From the NCBI RefSeq assembly GCF_015291645.1, contig NZ_CP030055.1, forward strand, positions 2,418,001-2,482,000: a DNA stretch of 64,000 nucleotides. Direction: 5' to 3'. This DNA comes from Bradyrhizobium sp. CCBAU 53340 (GTDB taxonomy: Bacteria; Pseudomonadota; Alphaproteobacteria; Rhizobiales; Xanthobacteraceae). Below the pieces are notes generated by a model. It ran no database searches. It was not told the origin of the DNA and was given only the letters and a program-made list of their open reading frames with translations. The translations under genes were made by a program, and so were the position numbers. Shown here piece after piece: positions 1-8,679 of the stretch; positions within the stretch are counted from its first letter, which is position 1; every line of letters starts with the position of its first letter.

Positions 1-2
1 CA

Positions 3-401
3 ACGCTCAAGCTGGATGAAAAAACAAGCAAATTTATAACCGATTTGAGGGATAGTGCGAAGACCAACGGGTTCTGCGACGGTGATTCGGTATTGGATCT
101 AGGCAGTGCTTCTCCTGGGGTGATTTTCGCGATTGGGGGGCGCGCGCCCACCTTCCCATGGATCTTTGCGGGATACCCGTTCTCAGAACGATTTGGTCAG
201 CAGATTATTGGTCAGACTGATCCCCAAATACTTGCTCGCACGTGGCTCGTTCTCAGCGAGTCACCTCGCACTTTCACGCCGGCTCAGATTCAGGCAATGG
301 GTATCGACTTGTCGTCGTACACGCGTGTGGTCAGGCTGGACCACCCAGTTACGGGCTTTGCTGTGAGCCTATTCGCGCCGCCGCAACTTCACCGTTGCTA
401 G
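3..401 (+). CDS. C-terminal part of an unknown protein, cut by the window start
   Basis: The frame is open from base 3, so the true start lies before the window and only about 132 C-terminal residues are visible. Upstream of an internal TTG at 45 the frame continues without a stop. The visible part is a globular, non-membrane stretch with a hydrophobic segment around ASPGVIFAIGG and a tail ending FAPPQLHRC. I do not recognise the family. Similar soluble tails occur at the ends of large multi-pass glycosyltransferase-like membrane proteins in polysaccharide loci, but that is only an association. It is followed by a 236-base gap and then the polysaccharide genes on the same strand. Confidence 0.5.
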   Translation, partial: TLKLDEKTSKFITDLRDSAKTNGFCDGDSVLDLGSASPGVIFAIGGRAPTFPWIFAGYPFSERFGQQIIGQTDPQILARTWLVLSESPRTFTPAQIQAMGIDLSSYTRVVRLDHPVTGFAVSLFAPPQLHRC

Positions 402-637
402 GTAAGGGTTGAATTAGCGGGGGCCGCCGTCATCGTCCGAGGGTAAGCACGTCTGTCAAGCTCAAGCCGTGCATGTAGCATGTCCATAAGCTATTGAAAT
501 GTCGAGCTGACTTGGGATATGGCACTCCGCTACTTCCCTTGCGCTGACCGGCAACATGCTGGTAAACAGGCAGCCGTCAACGGGCGTGGACCTCCGATCG
601 AGGTCATCATCCGTCAATTCACTGGAGATCCGCAGGC

Positions 638-1699
638 ATGATTAGGGTTGGCCTGCTTGGCTGTGGGCGCATAGCCAAGCGTCACGCCGATTTGTTGGGC
701 GGTGGGCACATCAACGGTGCGGTACTGGCCGCCGTTTGCGACGAAGTCCCGGAGCGTGCAAATCAATTCGCCAGCCGGTACGCGGTTCCCGGGGTTCACA
801 ACCTCGCGGATTTCCTCGGTCGGACCGACGTGGATGTCGTTTCCGTTCTGACGCCGAGCGGATTGCATGCGGTGCATGCGATCGGGGTCGCGAGGGCGGG
901 CAAGCACATCATCGTCGAAAAGCCCATGGCCCTGCGCCTGGCGGACGCCGACGCGATGATCCAGGCTTGCGATGCCGCCGGGGTGAAGCTGTTCGTGGTG
1001 AAGCAGAACCGCTTCAACGTTCCGGTCGTGAAGGCGCGCGAGGCGCTGCTGGCCGGTAGGTTCGGCAAGTTGATCCTCGGCACCGTACGTGTGCGATGGT
1101 GCCGGGATCAGTCCTATTACGATCAGGACAAATGGCGTGGGACCTGGGCCTACGATGGCGGAGTCCTTGCCAATCAAGCCAGCCATCACGTCGATATGCT
1201 CGAATGGTTTTTCGGCGACGTCGTCAGCGTACATGCGCGAGCGGCAACGGCGCTCGTAAACATCGAGGCCGAGGACACAGTCGTCGCGACCTTGCAGTTT
1301 CGCAACGGCGCCCTCGGCGTCATCGAGGCTACGACGGCGGTGCGACCGAAAGATCTGGAAGGCTCGCTCTCGATCCTCGGCGAGAAGGGGACGGTGGAGA
1401 TTGCGGGTTTCGCGGTCAACAAGATCCGGCACTGGCAATTTCGTGACGAGCTGCCTTCCGACGCCGATGTCTTCGAAAACTTTTCGGTCAATCCCCCCAA
1501 TGTGTACGGGTTCGGGCATCAAGCCTATTACGAGCATGTCGTCGATTGCTTGAGCAACCAGAGCCCGGCGCTGGTCGATGGGCTCGAGGGGCGCAAGAGC
1601 CTCGAACTCATCTCGGCTCTTTACGAATCCATTGAGACCGGCAAGGAAGTCGAGCTCCACTTCAATCCAAAGCGGTGCCGGCTGGGCGAGACATCATGA
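638..1699 (+). CDS. Gfo/Idh/MocA-family NAD-dependent sugar dehydrogenase, WbpB type (copy 1)
   Basis: A 353-residue cytoplasmic oxidoreductase. The N-terminal Rossmann fold starts with GLLGCGRIAKRH (residues 5-16), the EKP motif carrying the catalytic-site lysine is at 94-96, and the C-terminal domain has GGVLANQASHHVD (174-186). Within a cluster that also holds an acetyltransferase and a DegT aminotransferase it most likely oxidises C3 of a UDP-N-acetylglucosaminuronic acid, the WbpB step towards a 2,3-diacetamido-uronic acid. Its stop overlaps the start of the acetyltransferase (ATGA at 1696). A second copy at 11393-12454 has the same length and about 78% identity. The substrate is inferred from context. 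Confidence 0.85.
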   Translation: MIRVGLLGCGRIAKRHADLLGGGHINGAVLAAVCDEVPERANQFASRYAVPGVHNLADFLGRTDVDVVSVLTPSGLHAVHAIGVARAGKHIIVEKPMALRLADADAMIQACDAAGVKLFVVKQNRFNVPVVKAREALLAGRFGKLILGTVRVRWCRDQSYYDQDKWRGTWAYDGGVLANQASHHVDMLEWFFGDVVSVHARAATALVNIEAEDTVVATLQFRNGALGVIEATTAVRPKDLEGSLSILGEKGTVEIAGFAVNKIRHWQFRDELPSDADVFENFSVNPPNVYGFGHQAYYEHVVDCLSNQSPALVDGLEGRKSLELISALYESIETGKEVELHFNPKRCRLGETS

Positions 1700-2160
1700 A
1701 CTTGCCAACCGTCAACGAGGTTGACGTCCGCGACGTGACGTTCGGAGTGCGGGTCAAGATCGTCCAGCCGTGCAACCTCTACGGTTGCGAGATCGGGGAT
1801 GATTGCTTCATCGGGCCGTTCACGGAAATCCAGAAGACCGCCAGGATCGGGGCCAGAACGCGTGTGCAGTCGCACGCGTTTGTCTGCGAGCTGGTGACAA
1901 TCGGCGAAGACTGCTTCATCGGTCATGGAGCCGTCTTCATCAATGACACTTTCTCGATCGGGGGGCCTGCCCGGGGCGACAAGGAGCTTTGGCGCGCGAC
2001 GGTTGTCGGCAATCGTGTATCGATCGGTTCGAACGCCACGATCCTTCCCGTCCGGATTTGCGACGGCGTGGTCGTTGGAGCCGGGGCTGTCGTGACTCGC
2101 GATATCACCGAGCCCGGCTTTTACGTGGGAAACCCCGCCCGAAGGCTTGTCCGGAAATAG
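1696..2160 (+). CDS. Hexapeptide-repeat N-acetyltransferase, WbpD type
   Basis: A 154-residue left-handed beta-helix acyltransferase with hexapeptide-like turns (GCEIGDDCFIGPF, TIGEDCFIGHG, IGSNATILP) and the usual C-terminal GAVVTRDI and VGNPAR segments. The start is ATG 1696, which overlaps the stop of the dehydrogenase and gives MNLPTVNEV; a longer in-frame reading from 1675 adds only seven residues. In the WbpB-WbpE-WbpD scheme this enzyme acetylates the 3-amino group made by the aminotransferase, using acetyl-CoA. The order dehydrogenase-acetyltransferase-aminotransferase matches known diacetamido-uronic acid clusters. The assignment of substrate is inference. Confidence 0.85.
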   Translation: MNLPTVNEVDVRDVTFGVRVKIVQPCNLYGCEIGDDCFIGPFTEIQKTARIGARTRVQSHAFVCELVTIGEDCFIGHGAVFINDTFSIGGPARGDKELWRATVVGNRVSIGSNATILPVRICDGVVVGAGAVVTRDITEPGFYVGNPARRLVRK

Positions 2161-2188
2161 AACAGGCAGCTGTGACTGAGGGGACGCT

Positions 2189-3295
2189 ATGAACGTACCG
2201 TTTGCGGATCTCAATCTTCAATATCAGACCATCAAGGACGAGATCGACAAGGCGATCGCTTCGGTCATTCGCGACAGCGCCTTTATCCGCGGGCCCTATG
2301 TCGATGCCTTCGAGCAGGAGTTTGCCGAAGCAATCGGCGTGGGCCACTGTGTTTCCTGCGCAAACGGTACCGACGCGCTCTACATCGCGATGCGCGCTCT
2401 CGGCGTCACGGCCGGAGCCGAAGTCATCACCACCGCGCATTCGTGGGTCAGCACGTCCTCCATGATCACCCATAGCGGCGCCGACGTGGTGTTCTGCGAT
2501 ACAGATGCACGTACCTTCACGATCGATCCGGTTGCGATCGAAAGCGCCATCACGCCGCGGACCGTGGGCATCATCCCGGTTCACCTCTACGGACAGCCCG
2601 CGGACATGGATGCCATCATGGCGATCGCCCGCAAGCACAAGCTTTGGGTTCTGGAGGACTGCGCGCAGGCCCATTTGGCGCGATATAAGGGGCAGCAGGT
2701 CGGCACTTTCGGTGACGTCGCGACGTTCTCATTCTATCCCGGCAAGAATCTCGGCGCGATGGGCGACGCCGGGGCCATCGTGACCAACGATCTCGCCCTT
2801 GCGAGCCGCATGGCCAAGATCGCGCGGCACGGCGGACTGACCAAGCATCAGCATGAGATCGAGGGAATCAACAGCCGGCTGGACGGTCTGCAGGCCGCAA
2901 TCCTGTCGGCGAAGCTGCGGCACCTCGCGGACTGGACCAAGACGCGCAGGGCGGCCGCCGCGATCTATGATGCGGGTCTGAACCAGATCGAGGATCTGAT
3001 CGTGCCCTATGTCGCGGCGGCGCGAGAGCACGTCTATCACCTGTATACGATCCAGCATCCCCGCCGCGATGAACTCGCCCGGTACCTGAACGCAAACGGC
3101 GTCCAGACGGCGGTCAATTATCCGACCGCCTTGCCGTTTCTTCAGAGCTACGAACGCCTGCGTTTGCGACCGGAGCAGTTCCCGAACGCCCATCGCCATC
3201 AAAGCCGCATTCTCTCGCTGCCAATGTTCGCCGAGATCACGCCTGAACAGCAGAGCGCTGTCATTGATCTGGTGGCGAAGTTTGGCCAGTCCTAA
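2189..3295 (+). CDS. DegT/DnrJ/EryC1/StrS-family sugar aminotransferase, WbpE type
   Basis: A 368-residue PLP enzyme of the sugar aminotransferase family. It has the substrate-loop start PFADLNLQY, a PLP-phosphate segment ANGTDALYIA near 58-67, EDCAQAH at 156-162, and the Schiff-base lysine in SFYPGKNLGAMGDAG (Lys186). Length and motifs are those of complete members. It would transfer an amino group from glutamate to the 3-keto sugar made by the upstream dehydrogenase. A GAGGGGACG segment just before ATG 2189 serves as ribosome binding site. Its 3' end overlaps the possible start of the flippase. Confidence 0.88.
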   Translation: MNVPFADLNLQYQTIKDEIDKAIASVIRDSAFIRGPYVDAFEQEFAEAIGVGHCVSCANGTDALYIAMRALGVTAGAEVITTAHSWVSTSSMITHSGADVVFCDTDARTFTIDPVAIESAITPRTVGIIPVHLYGQPADMDAIMAIARKHKLWVLEDCAQAHLARYKGQQVGTFGDVATFSFYPGKNLGAMGDAGAIVTNDLALASRMAKIARHGGLTKHQHEIEGINSRLDGLQAAILSAKLRHLADWTKTRRAAAAIYDAGLNQIEDLIVPYVAAAREHVYHLYTIQHPRRDELARYLNANGVQTAVNYPTALPFLQSYERLRLRPEQFPNAHRHQSRILSLPMFAEITPEQQSAVIDLVAKFGQS

Positions 3296-4700
3296 ACCGT
3301 CCAATCGCCTGGGCAGATCCCTGATCGCGGCGGGATTTGGTCCCCTCGCGTCGCAGGCGTTTGCGATCGCCCTGCTGCCGGTGCTGTTTCGTCTCTACGC
3401 CCCCGCCGATTTCGGCATTTGGGCGGCTATCCAGGCGGCGGCGGTCACCGCGGGCTCGCTGCTCTCCTTTCGCTTTGACCTCGGCCTGGTCATCGAGCGC
3501 GACTCCGTGGCCGCGAGTGATCTTTTTTTTGCGATCGTGTGCGTCGTTTGCGCGGTGGCTCTGGTGCTTGGTTTCCTCCTGGTCCTCTCCATGGGCTCGC
3601 TCCGGGAGTTCGGGATCGGGCCGCTGCCTGCGGCGCTGGGGTGGGGCTGGCTTGCTCTCGTCGGGCTGGGGGTCGCATGCCAGGCCTGGTTGATGCGCGA
3701 AGGCGCATTTGCCCAGATATCGACGGGAGCCGTGCTGAATGCGATCGTCGCCAATCTCGTCCAGCTCGGCGGCGCTGTAAGCGGCGACGGGGTGTGGCTC
3801 GTGATCGGGAGCGTCGTCGGACAGGCAGCCGCGACGCTTTTCTATGCTCGCAGCGTGCGGCACTCCGCCGGGGCCCCCCTGCGGCCGGTGAATACGCGCG
3901 CAATGTTCGCCGCCCTGGCATCGAACAGGCGCTTCCTGCAGTTCTCGCTGCCTTTCACGGTGCTCTCCCTGCTGCGCGAGCGCGCGCCGATCTTCATCGC
4001 CGGCGCATTCGGGACGGCCGCACAGGTCGGCCTTTACAGCCAGGCCTGGAGATTGACGCATCTTCCGTCAGCGTTCACGAGCGCGGCCTTGAGGCCGGTG
4101 TTCTTTCATCGCGCGGCGACCGAAGGCCTTGCTGCGCAAGGCCCGGCGATCGACCGGATCATGCGCTGGCTGCTCGTTGTCAGCAGCCCGTGGATCGCTC
4201 TGCTGGTGTTCGGAGGCGACACGCTGTTCGAAATCGTGCTCGGGCCGCGATGGCAGGGTGTAGGCGGGCTTTCGGCGATCCTCGTGGTGCCTGCATCGCT
4301 TTTCATGATGACGAACTGGATGGACCGGCTTCTCGATTCGATCGGCCGCCAGGACCTCAATCTCAAGCTCGAAGCCGTCGCCGCGATCAGCTCGGTCGGC
4401 TGTCTGTGGGTCGTGCTTGCTTCCGGGCGCTCGCTGCCGGAGGCCGTGGCCCTGCAAAGTGTTGCGTTGACTCTCAGCTATCTTGCTGTCCTCTGGATTT
4501 GCTATGGTGCGGCCGGCTGGCCCACCGCGAGACTGCTGAAATCCTTTGCCGTCGCCGGCATCCTCGGCGCGGCGGTCTCTGCCGTCCTTACCGTGCTTGC
4601 GCGCTTTCTCGAACCTGTTGCGGTGATTGCGTTGGGCGTCCTGCTGGCTGGTATGATAAGTGCCTTCGCGCTATTGATGGCAAGGAGGGAATTGCGATGA
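3264..4700 (+). CDS. Polysaccharide flippase, Wzx-like (MOP superfamily)
   Basis: A 472-478 residue multi-pass inner-membrane protein with about a dozen hydrophobic segments spread over its length, starting with PLASQAFAIALLPVLFRLYA and the YAPADFGIWAA region typical of oligosaccharide flippases. It would flip lipid-linked repeat units to the periplasm for polymerisation. No ATG lies near the 5' end; TTG 3264 and TTG 3282 are both possible starts, and both overlap the aminotransferase gene. The 3' stop overlaps the start of the HisH-like gene (ATGA at 4697). A T8 run lies at 3523-3530 inside the gene. Confidence 0.82.
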   Translation: MIWWRSLASPKPSNRLGRSLIAAGFGPLASQAFAIALLPVLFRLYAPADFGIWAAIQAAAVTAGSLLSFRFDLGLVIERDSVAASDLFFAIVCVVCAVALVLGFLLVLSMGSLREFGIGPLPAALGWGWLALVGLGVACQAWLMREGAFAQISTGAVLNAIVANLVQLGGAVSGDGVWLVIGSVVGQAAATLFYARSVRHSAGAPLRPVNTRAMFAALASNRRFLQFSLPFTVLSLLRERAPIFIAGAFGTAAQVGLYSQAWRLTHLPSAFTSAALRPVFFHRAATEGLAAQGPAIDRIMRWLLVVSSPWIALLVFGGDTLFEIVLGPRWQGVGGLSAILVVPASLFMMTNWMDRLLDSIGRQDLNLKLEAVAAISSVGCLWVVLASGRSLPEAVALQSVALTLSYLAVLWICYGAAGWPTARLLKSFAVAGILGAAVSAVLTVLARFLEPVAVIALGVLLAGMISAFALLMARRELR

Positions 4701-5314
4701 TTACCATCGTCGATTACGGAGTGGGAAATCCCGGCGCCCTCGTGAACATGTTGGAGTTCATCGGCTACGAGGCGAGAATCACCAATCAGCCCTCGGTCAT
4801 TCTCGAAGCCAGTCACCTGTTGCTGCCGGGTGTCGGTGCGTTCGACGCCGCCATGCAGAGACTGCGCGATTCCAACCTCATTCCCGCGCTCGAAAGCGCG
4901 GCCCTTGTCCGGAAAACCCCATTGCTTGGCGTCTGCCTTGGTATGCAACTGCTCGGCCGCGGCAGCGAGGAGGGCTCCTCGGCAGGACTGGGCTGGGTTC
5001 CGGCGGTCTCGGTCCGGATGCGACCGGATTCCGCTCTCAAGCTCAAGGTGCCGTTCATGGGATGGGCCGACGTCGAGGCCGTGCCGAACGCAAAGCTGTT
5101 TGCCGGCGAGGGGCAATTCCGCTTCTACTTCACCCACAGCTATCGCATGGAATGCGACCATGCCGGCGACGTGGCGGCAACCTACCAGTTTGATCAGCCG
5201 GTCGTCTGCTCCGTGCAACACGATAATATTTACGGAGTGCAATTCCATCCCGAAAAGAGCCATCGGTTCGGCATGGCGCTGCTCCGCAATTTCGTCGAGA
5301 GAGCCGCAGGATGA
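4697..5314 (+). CDS. HisH-like glutamine amidotransferase subunit (sugar-amidation type)
   Basis: A 205-residue class I glutaminase. It has DYGVGNPG at the N-terminus, the nucleophile in GVCLGMQL (Cys80) and the His-Glu pair in FHPEKS (His184, Glu186), so the triad is intact. A strong site AAGGAGGGA precedes ATG 4697. A longer open reading of this frame upstream runs through the flippase gene and is not real. It lies between a flippase and a HisF-like gene within sugar genes rather than in a histidine operon. It therefore most likely supplies ammonia for the WbpG-type amidotransferase at 6080, as HisH2 does in Pseudomonas O-antigen loci. Confidence 0.85.
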   Translation: MITIVDYGVGNPGALVNMLEFIGYEARITNQPSVILEASHLLLPGVGAFDAAMQRLRDSNLIPALESAALVRKTPLLGVCLGMQLLGRGSEEGSSAGLGWVPAVSVRMRPDSALKLKVPFMGWADVEAVPNAKLFAGEGQFRFYFTHSYRMECDHAGDVAATYQFDQPVVCSVQHDNIYGVQFHPEKSHRFGMALLRNFVERAAG

Positions 5315-6093
5315 GGCCCCGCGTCGTTCCGGTCCTGTTGCTCGATAGCCGCCGCCGCCTCGTTAAGACGCGCCGTTTCGGCGAGCCCGTTTATGTCGGC
5401 GATCCCTTCAATGTCATTCGCATCTTCAACGAAAAGGAGGTCGACGAGATCTGCGTGCTCGACATCAACGCCACGGTCGAACAAAGGCGGCCGGACGTAG
5501 GCTTCATCCGCGAGCTTGCGAGTGAGTGCTTCATGCCCATGAGTTACGGCGGCGGCGTCACCTCGGTCTCGGACGTGTCCCCCATCTTCGCGGCTGGCGT
5601 CGAGAAGGTTGTTCTTGGTCGCGCCGGTACGGAGACGCACGTGATCCGGTCAATTGCCGACGAATTCGGATCCCAGGCCGTGACGGTTTGTGTCGATTGC
5701 AAGCGCACGCAAGAGGGATGGCGAACCGCGATCGACCGCGGTCGCGTCGTGACAGATCTCGACCCGATCAAGCTGGCGCAGATGGCTGAAGCCGCCGGCG
5801 CGGGCGAAATCCTCCTGCAAAACATCGATCGCGATGGCGAGCGCAGCGGTTACGATCTTGCGCTCATCTCGGAGGTATCCAGGGCCGTCGAGCTCCCTCT
5901 GATGGCGGTGGGAGGTGCGGGCGAGCTCCGGCATTTGGCCGAAGGACTCGGGGCCGGCGCGTCGGCCGTGGCCTCCGGCAGCACCTTCGTATTCTATGGA
6001 CGCCTGCGGGCCGTCCTCATCACGTATCCTTCTGCGGACAACATCGAGCAGATGCGGGCGAACCTGCGAGAGGGTGCTGATGCTGCAGAATAG
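5311..6093 (+). CDS. HisF-like (beta-alpha)8 ammonia-channel subunit (HisF2 type)
   Basis: A 260-residue HisF-fold protein translationally coupled to the HisH-like gene (ATGA at 5311). The first strand reads VVPVLLLDSRRRLVKT. In histidine-pathway HisF the equivalent strand carries the general-base Asp in a PCLDV motif; here that position is leucine, as in HisF2 proteins of polysaccharide loci. The second conserved Asp (VCVDCKR, Asp129) and the glycine-rich phosphate loops (SYGGGV, VGGAGEL) remain. It probably forms a complex with the HisH-like subunit and passes ammonia to the sugar amidotransferase rather than making imidazole glycerol phosphate. Confidence 0.85.
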   Translation: MRPRVVPVLLLDSRRRLVKTRRFGEPVYVGDPFNVIRIFNEKEVDEICVLDINATVEQRRPDVGFIRELASECFMPMSYGGGVTSVSDVSPIFAAGVEKVVLGRAGTETHVIRSIADEFGSQAVTVCVDCKRTQEGWRTAIDRGRVVTDLDPIKLAQMAEAAGAGEILLQNIDRDGERSGYDLALISEVSRAVELPLMAVGGAGELRHLAEGLGAGASAVASGSTFVFYGRLRAVLITYPSADNIEQMRANLREGADAAE

Positions 6094-7210
6094 CCGACGA
6101 TATCAGGTCTGCTCGATCTGCGTGATGGACAACAACAATCCAGGCGTGACGTTCGACGAGACCGGCCAATGCATCTGCTGTCGGGATGCCACCGCGCGCA
6201 AGCCGCATGAGTGGTGGCCGACCAAGGAGGGTCGCGCCAGGCTCGAGAAGACGGTCGGGAGCATCAAGCAGGAGATGGCAGGCAAGCCCTACGATGTCAT
6301 GATCGGGCTGAGCGGCGGCGTGGACAGCGCCTATCTCGCCCATTTTCTCAAGCGCGAGCTCAATCTGCGGATGCTGGCCGTTCATGTCGACGGTGGCTGG
6401 AATACGGAAGCGGCCGTCCGCAACATCGAGAAGATTGTCAGGCAACTCGACATCGATCTCTACACCTATGTGGTTGAATGGGAGGAAATGCGCGATCTGC
6501 AACTGGCCTATCTGCGCGCCTCCGTGCTCAATCAGGACACGCCGCAAGACCATGCATTCTTCTCCACCCTCTACAGGCTCGCTCACCGCTATGGTCAGCG
6601 CTACTTCATGAACGGCGTCAACTTCAGCAGCGAGAGCATCCACGTCCCTGATGGCGGGTATCCAGCCATGGACGGGCGCAACGTTCGGGCCATTCACAAG
6701 GCGCATGGAACGGCCCCCCTACGGACCTTTCCCCTCATGGGAACGCTTCAATATCTGTGGCTGGTGCGCGCCCGCGGGCAGGTTCAGATCCTCAAGCCCC
6801 TGAACTACCTTCCCTACGACAAGGAAGCCGCAAAACGCCTGCTGATGGATGAATACGGCTTTGTCGACTACGGCAGCAAGCACCAGGAGAGCCGCTTCAC
6901 CAAGTTCTACCAGGAGATCTACCTGCCGAGCCGCTATTCCTTCGATAAGCGGCGGCTTCACTATTCCGCGCTGATCGTGGCCGGGCAGATGACGCGCGAT
7001 GAGGCGCTGGCGCAGCTTCAGCAGCCCCTGGTCACGGAGGAGCAGGCCGCCCGCGACAAGCGTTTTGTGGCCAAGAAGCTGGGAATAACGGTAAGCGAGC
7101 TGGAACGGCTCGTCGCCCTGCCGCCGGTTCTGCACGAGAGCTTTGCGAACAACGCCTTGCTGTATCGGCTGAACCATTCTCTCAAAAAGCTATGGGCAGG
7201 GAGGCGATGA
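6080..7210 (+). CDS. N-acetyl sugar amidotransferase, WbpG/PseA type
   Basis: A 376-residue PP-loop ATP pyrophosphatase-family enzyme. A cysteine pair (Cys11, Cys14) and CICC (31-34) near the N-terminus look like a metal-binding knuckle, followed by the PP-loop SGGVDS at 78-83. Start ATG 6080 overlaps the end of the HisF-like gene. Family members convert an acetamido group of a nucleotide sugar to an acetamidino group, using ammonia from a HisH/HisF pair and ATP. The three genes are consecutive here, which supports that role. The exact sugar is not determinable from sequence alone. Confidence 0.86.
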   Translation: MLQNSRRYQVCSICVMDNNNPGVTFDETGQCICCRDATARKPHEWWPTKEGRARLEKTVGSIKQEMAGKPYDVMIGLSGGVDSAYLAHFLKRELNLRMLAVHVDGGWNTEAAVRNIEKIVRQLDIDLYTYVVEWEEMRDLQLAYLRASVLNQDTPQDHAFFSTLYRLAHRYGQRYFMNGVNFSSESIHVPDGGYPAMDGRNVRAIHKAHGTAPLRTFPLMGTLQYLWLVRARGQVQILKPLNYLPYDKEAAKRLLMDEYGFVDYGSKHQESRFTKFYQEIYLPSRYSFDKRRLHYSALIVAGQMTRDEALAQLQQPLVTEEQAARDKRFVAKKLGITVSELERLVALPPVLHESFANNALLYRLNHSLKKLWAGRR

Positions 7211-8562
7211 TGGTCATTGCGAGCTATGCGGTTGTGATGCTGGCGATGATCGGCGCGGCGGCCTACCTGATCTTCCGGTGCGACAGGTTCGTCTCCGCAT
7301 CGACGATGCTGATCAGCTTCCTGCTCCTGGTGTATGGGCCGGCCTACCTGCTTTACATGCTGTGGCGCATTCCGATCTCGGCGGTGGACAAGCAGATCTC
7401 GCAATCCGTGCATTTTCCGGAAATCACCGTCGCCTTGAATCTCTCGATCGCTTTGATGTTTGTCGCGGTGATTGCCGGGATCGAGCTGGTCACTCGGCTC
7501 ATGCCGGCTGCGGTCAATAGCACGCGCGAGGGACTGAAGAACTGGAGCCATCAACCCTTGGCCAGGGCTCCTTCGGGAGAAATGTGGCTCCTTGCCATCG
7601 CTTTCTTGATGGCCGCTTTCATGCTCTGGGTCTCATACCGGGAGCATCACCTGCAGATCCTGCTCGGCTACCTCTCGGTGCCGGGCGACGAGTTTGCCAA
7701 GATCGTCTATCGCCAGCAGAACGGCGGAAGCCGGGTCTACCTGTTCAATCTGCTGACAGGTACTATCGCGCCGATGATCATCGTGTGGGCCGGGTTGGTC
7801 GCCTGGGGTCGGCGCTCATGGATACTGGGCGCTGTCACCGCGCTGCTTCTGGCCGCGACAATCCTCGGCAAGCTCCAGACGCTCAACAAGGCGCCGATCG
7901 TGCTGTTCATCCTGCAATTGCTGTTGGTCGGTTATCTTCTGTTTCGCAACAATCTCGATTGGCGCGTATGCCTTCTGGGCGTCGCCGCTGCCTTCCTGAT
8001 TTTCATCCCGATCTTCATGATCGCGATTCCCGGCATGCAGCCGAGCGATGCGTTCGAGTTCTTCTACTACCGCGCTTTCGATTTCTCGAACGCCGCTTTG
8101 ATGGAGTACTGGGGCGCGATTCCGTGGCGGCTGGATCACATGTGGGGGGGCAATTTGCGCGTGCTCTCGGCAATTGTCGGCTGGAAATGGCAGCCGTCCT
8201 ACGACTTGGTCTCGGACACCTGGCGGTCGACCGGCGCGGGCACGCACACCACCGCGATGTTCATCGCGGATGCATGGACCGATTTTTCGTATTACGGCGT
8301 GGGCGTCTACGCTCTCCTTGTTGGTGTGCTTTGCAGGTGGATCGACTTGACCTTCTTGAAAGGAAAGACTGCGCTTGCGATCGCCATCCTTGCGGCTTCA
8401 TTTCTGGGCATCTACAATCTGATGATCTCCGCCCTTCCCACGTCCCTGGTCACTGGTGGGATGGGCCTGCCGGTCCTGGTGGCCGTGATCCGCGCCGCCA
8501 GCCTGCATTGGACGCGGCCGCGCCGAGACGGAGACACGAGCCGGCAAGCGGCGCTACGGTGA
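7207..8562 (+). CDS. O-antigen/oligosaccharide repeat-unit polymerase, Wzy-like membrane protein
   Basis: A 451-residue protein with about ten to twelve hydrophobic segments and a large hydrophilic loop in the C-terminal half (roughly residues 270-370), the usual shape of Wzy polymerases, which share little sequence. GGGAGG lies just before ATG 7207; an upstream in-frame ATG at 7192 inside the previous gene is less likely. Position next to a flippase and glycosyltransferases supports polymerisation of flipped repeat units in the periplasm. A G7 tract lies at 8144-8150. Confidence 0.72.
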   Translation: MMVIASYAVVMLAMIGAAAYLIFRCDRFVSASTMLISFLLLVYGPAYLLYMLWRIPISAVDKQISQSVHFPEITVALNLSIALMFVAVIAGIELVTRLMPAAVNSTREGLKNWSHQPLARAPSGEMWLLAIAFLMAAFMLWVSYREHHLQILLGYLSVPGDEFAKIVYRQQNGGSRVYLFNLLTGTIAPMIIVWAGLVAWGRRSWILGAVTALLLAATILGKLQTLNKAPIVLFILQLLLVGYLLFRNNLDWRVCLLGVAAAFLIFIPIFMIAIPGMQPSDAFEFFYYRAFDFSNAALMEYWGAIPWRLDHMWGGNLRVLSAIVGWKWQPSYDLVSDTWRSTGAGTHTTAMFIADAWTDFSYYGVGVYALLVGVLCRWIDLTFLKGKTALAIAILAASFLGIYNLMISALPTSLVTGGMGLPVLVAVIRAASLHWTRPRRDGDTSRQAALR

Positions 8563-8679
8563 GGCCGGATGGGGCCGCAGACCGGCTGCTTGTCAGCGTC
8601 GTGAGATGCCACTAACCCTCATGCCGTCAAATCGGTTCGCAAGGGATGCGCGTGGATTTGTGAGATTGCGGAACACTGA

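Noticed and set aside
3539..4696. Long open frame running through the flippase gene into the HisH-like gene
   Set aside because: The translation is Arg-rich and without motifs until MITIVDYG; the real gene starts at 4697 with a strong ribosome site.
4697..6093. HisH and HisF genes as part of histidine biosynthesis
   Set aside because: They sit between flippase and sugar-amidotransferase genes, no other his gene is near, and the HisF-like protein lacks the first catalytic Asp.
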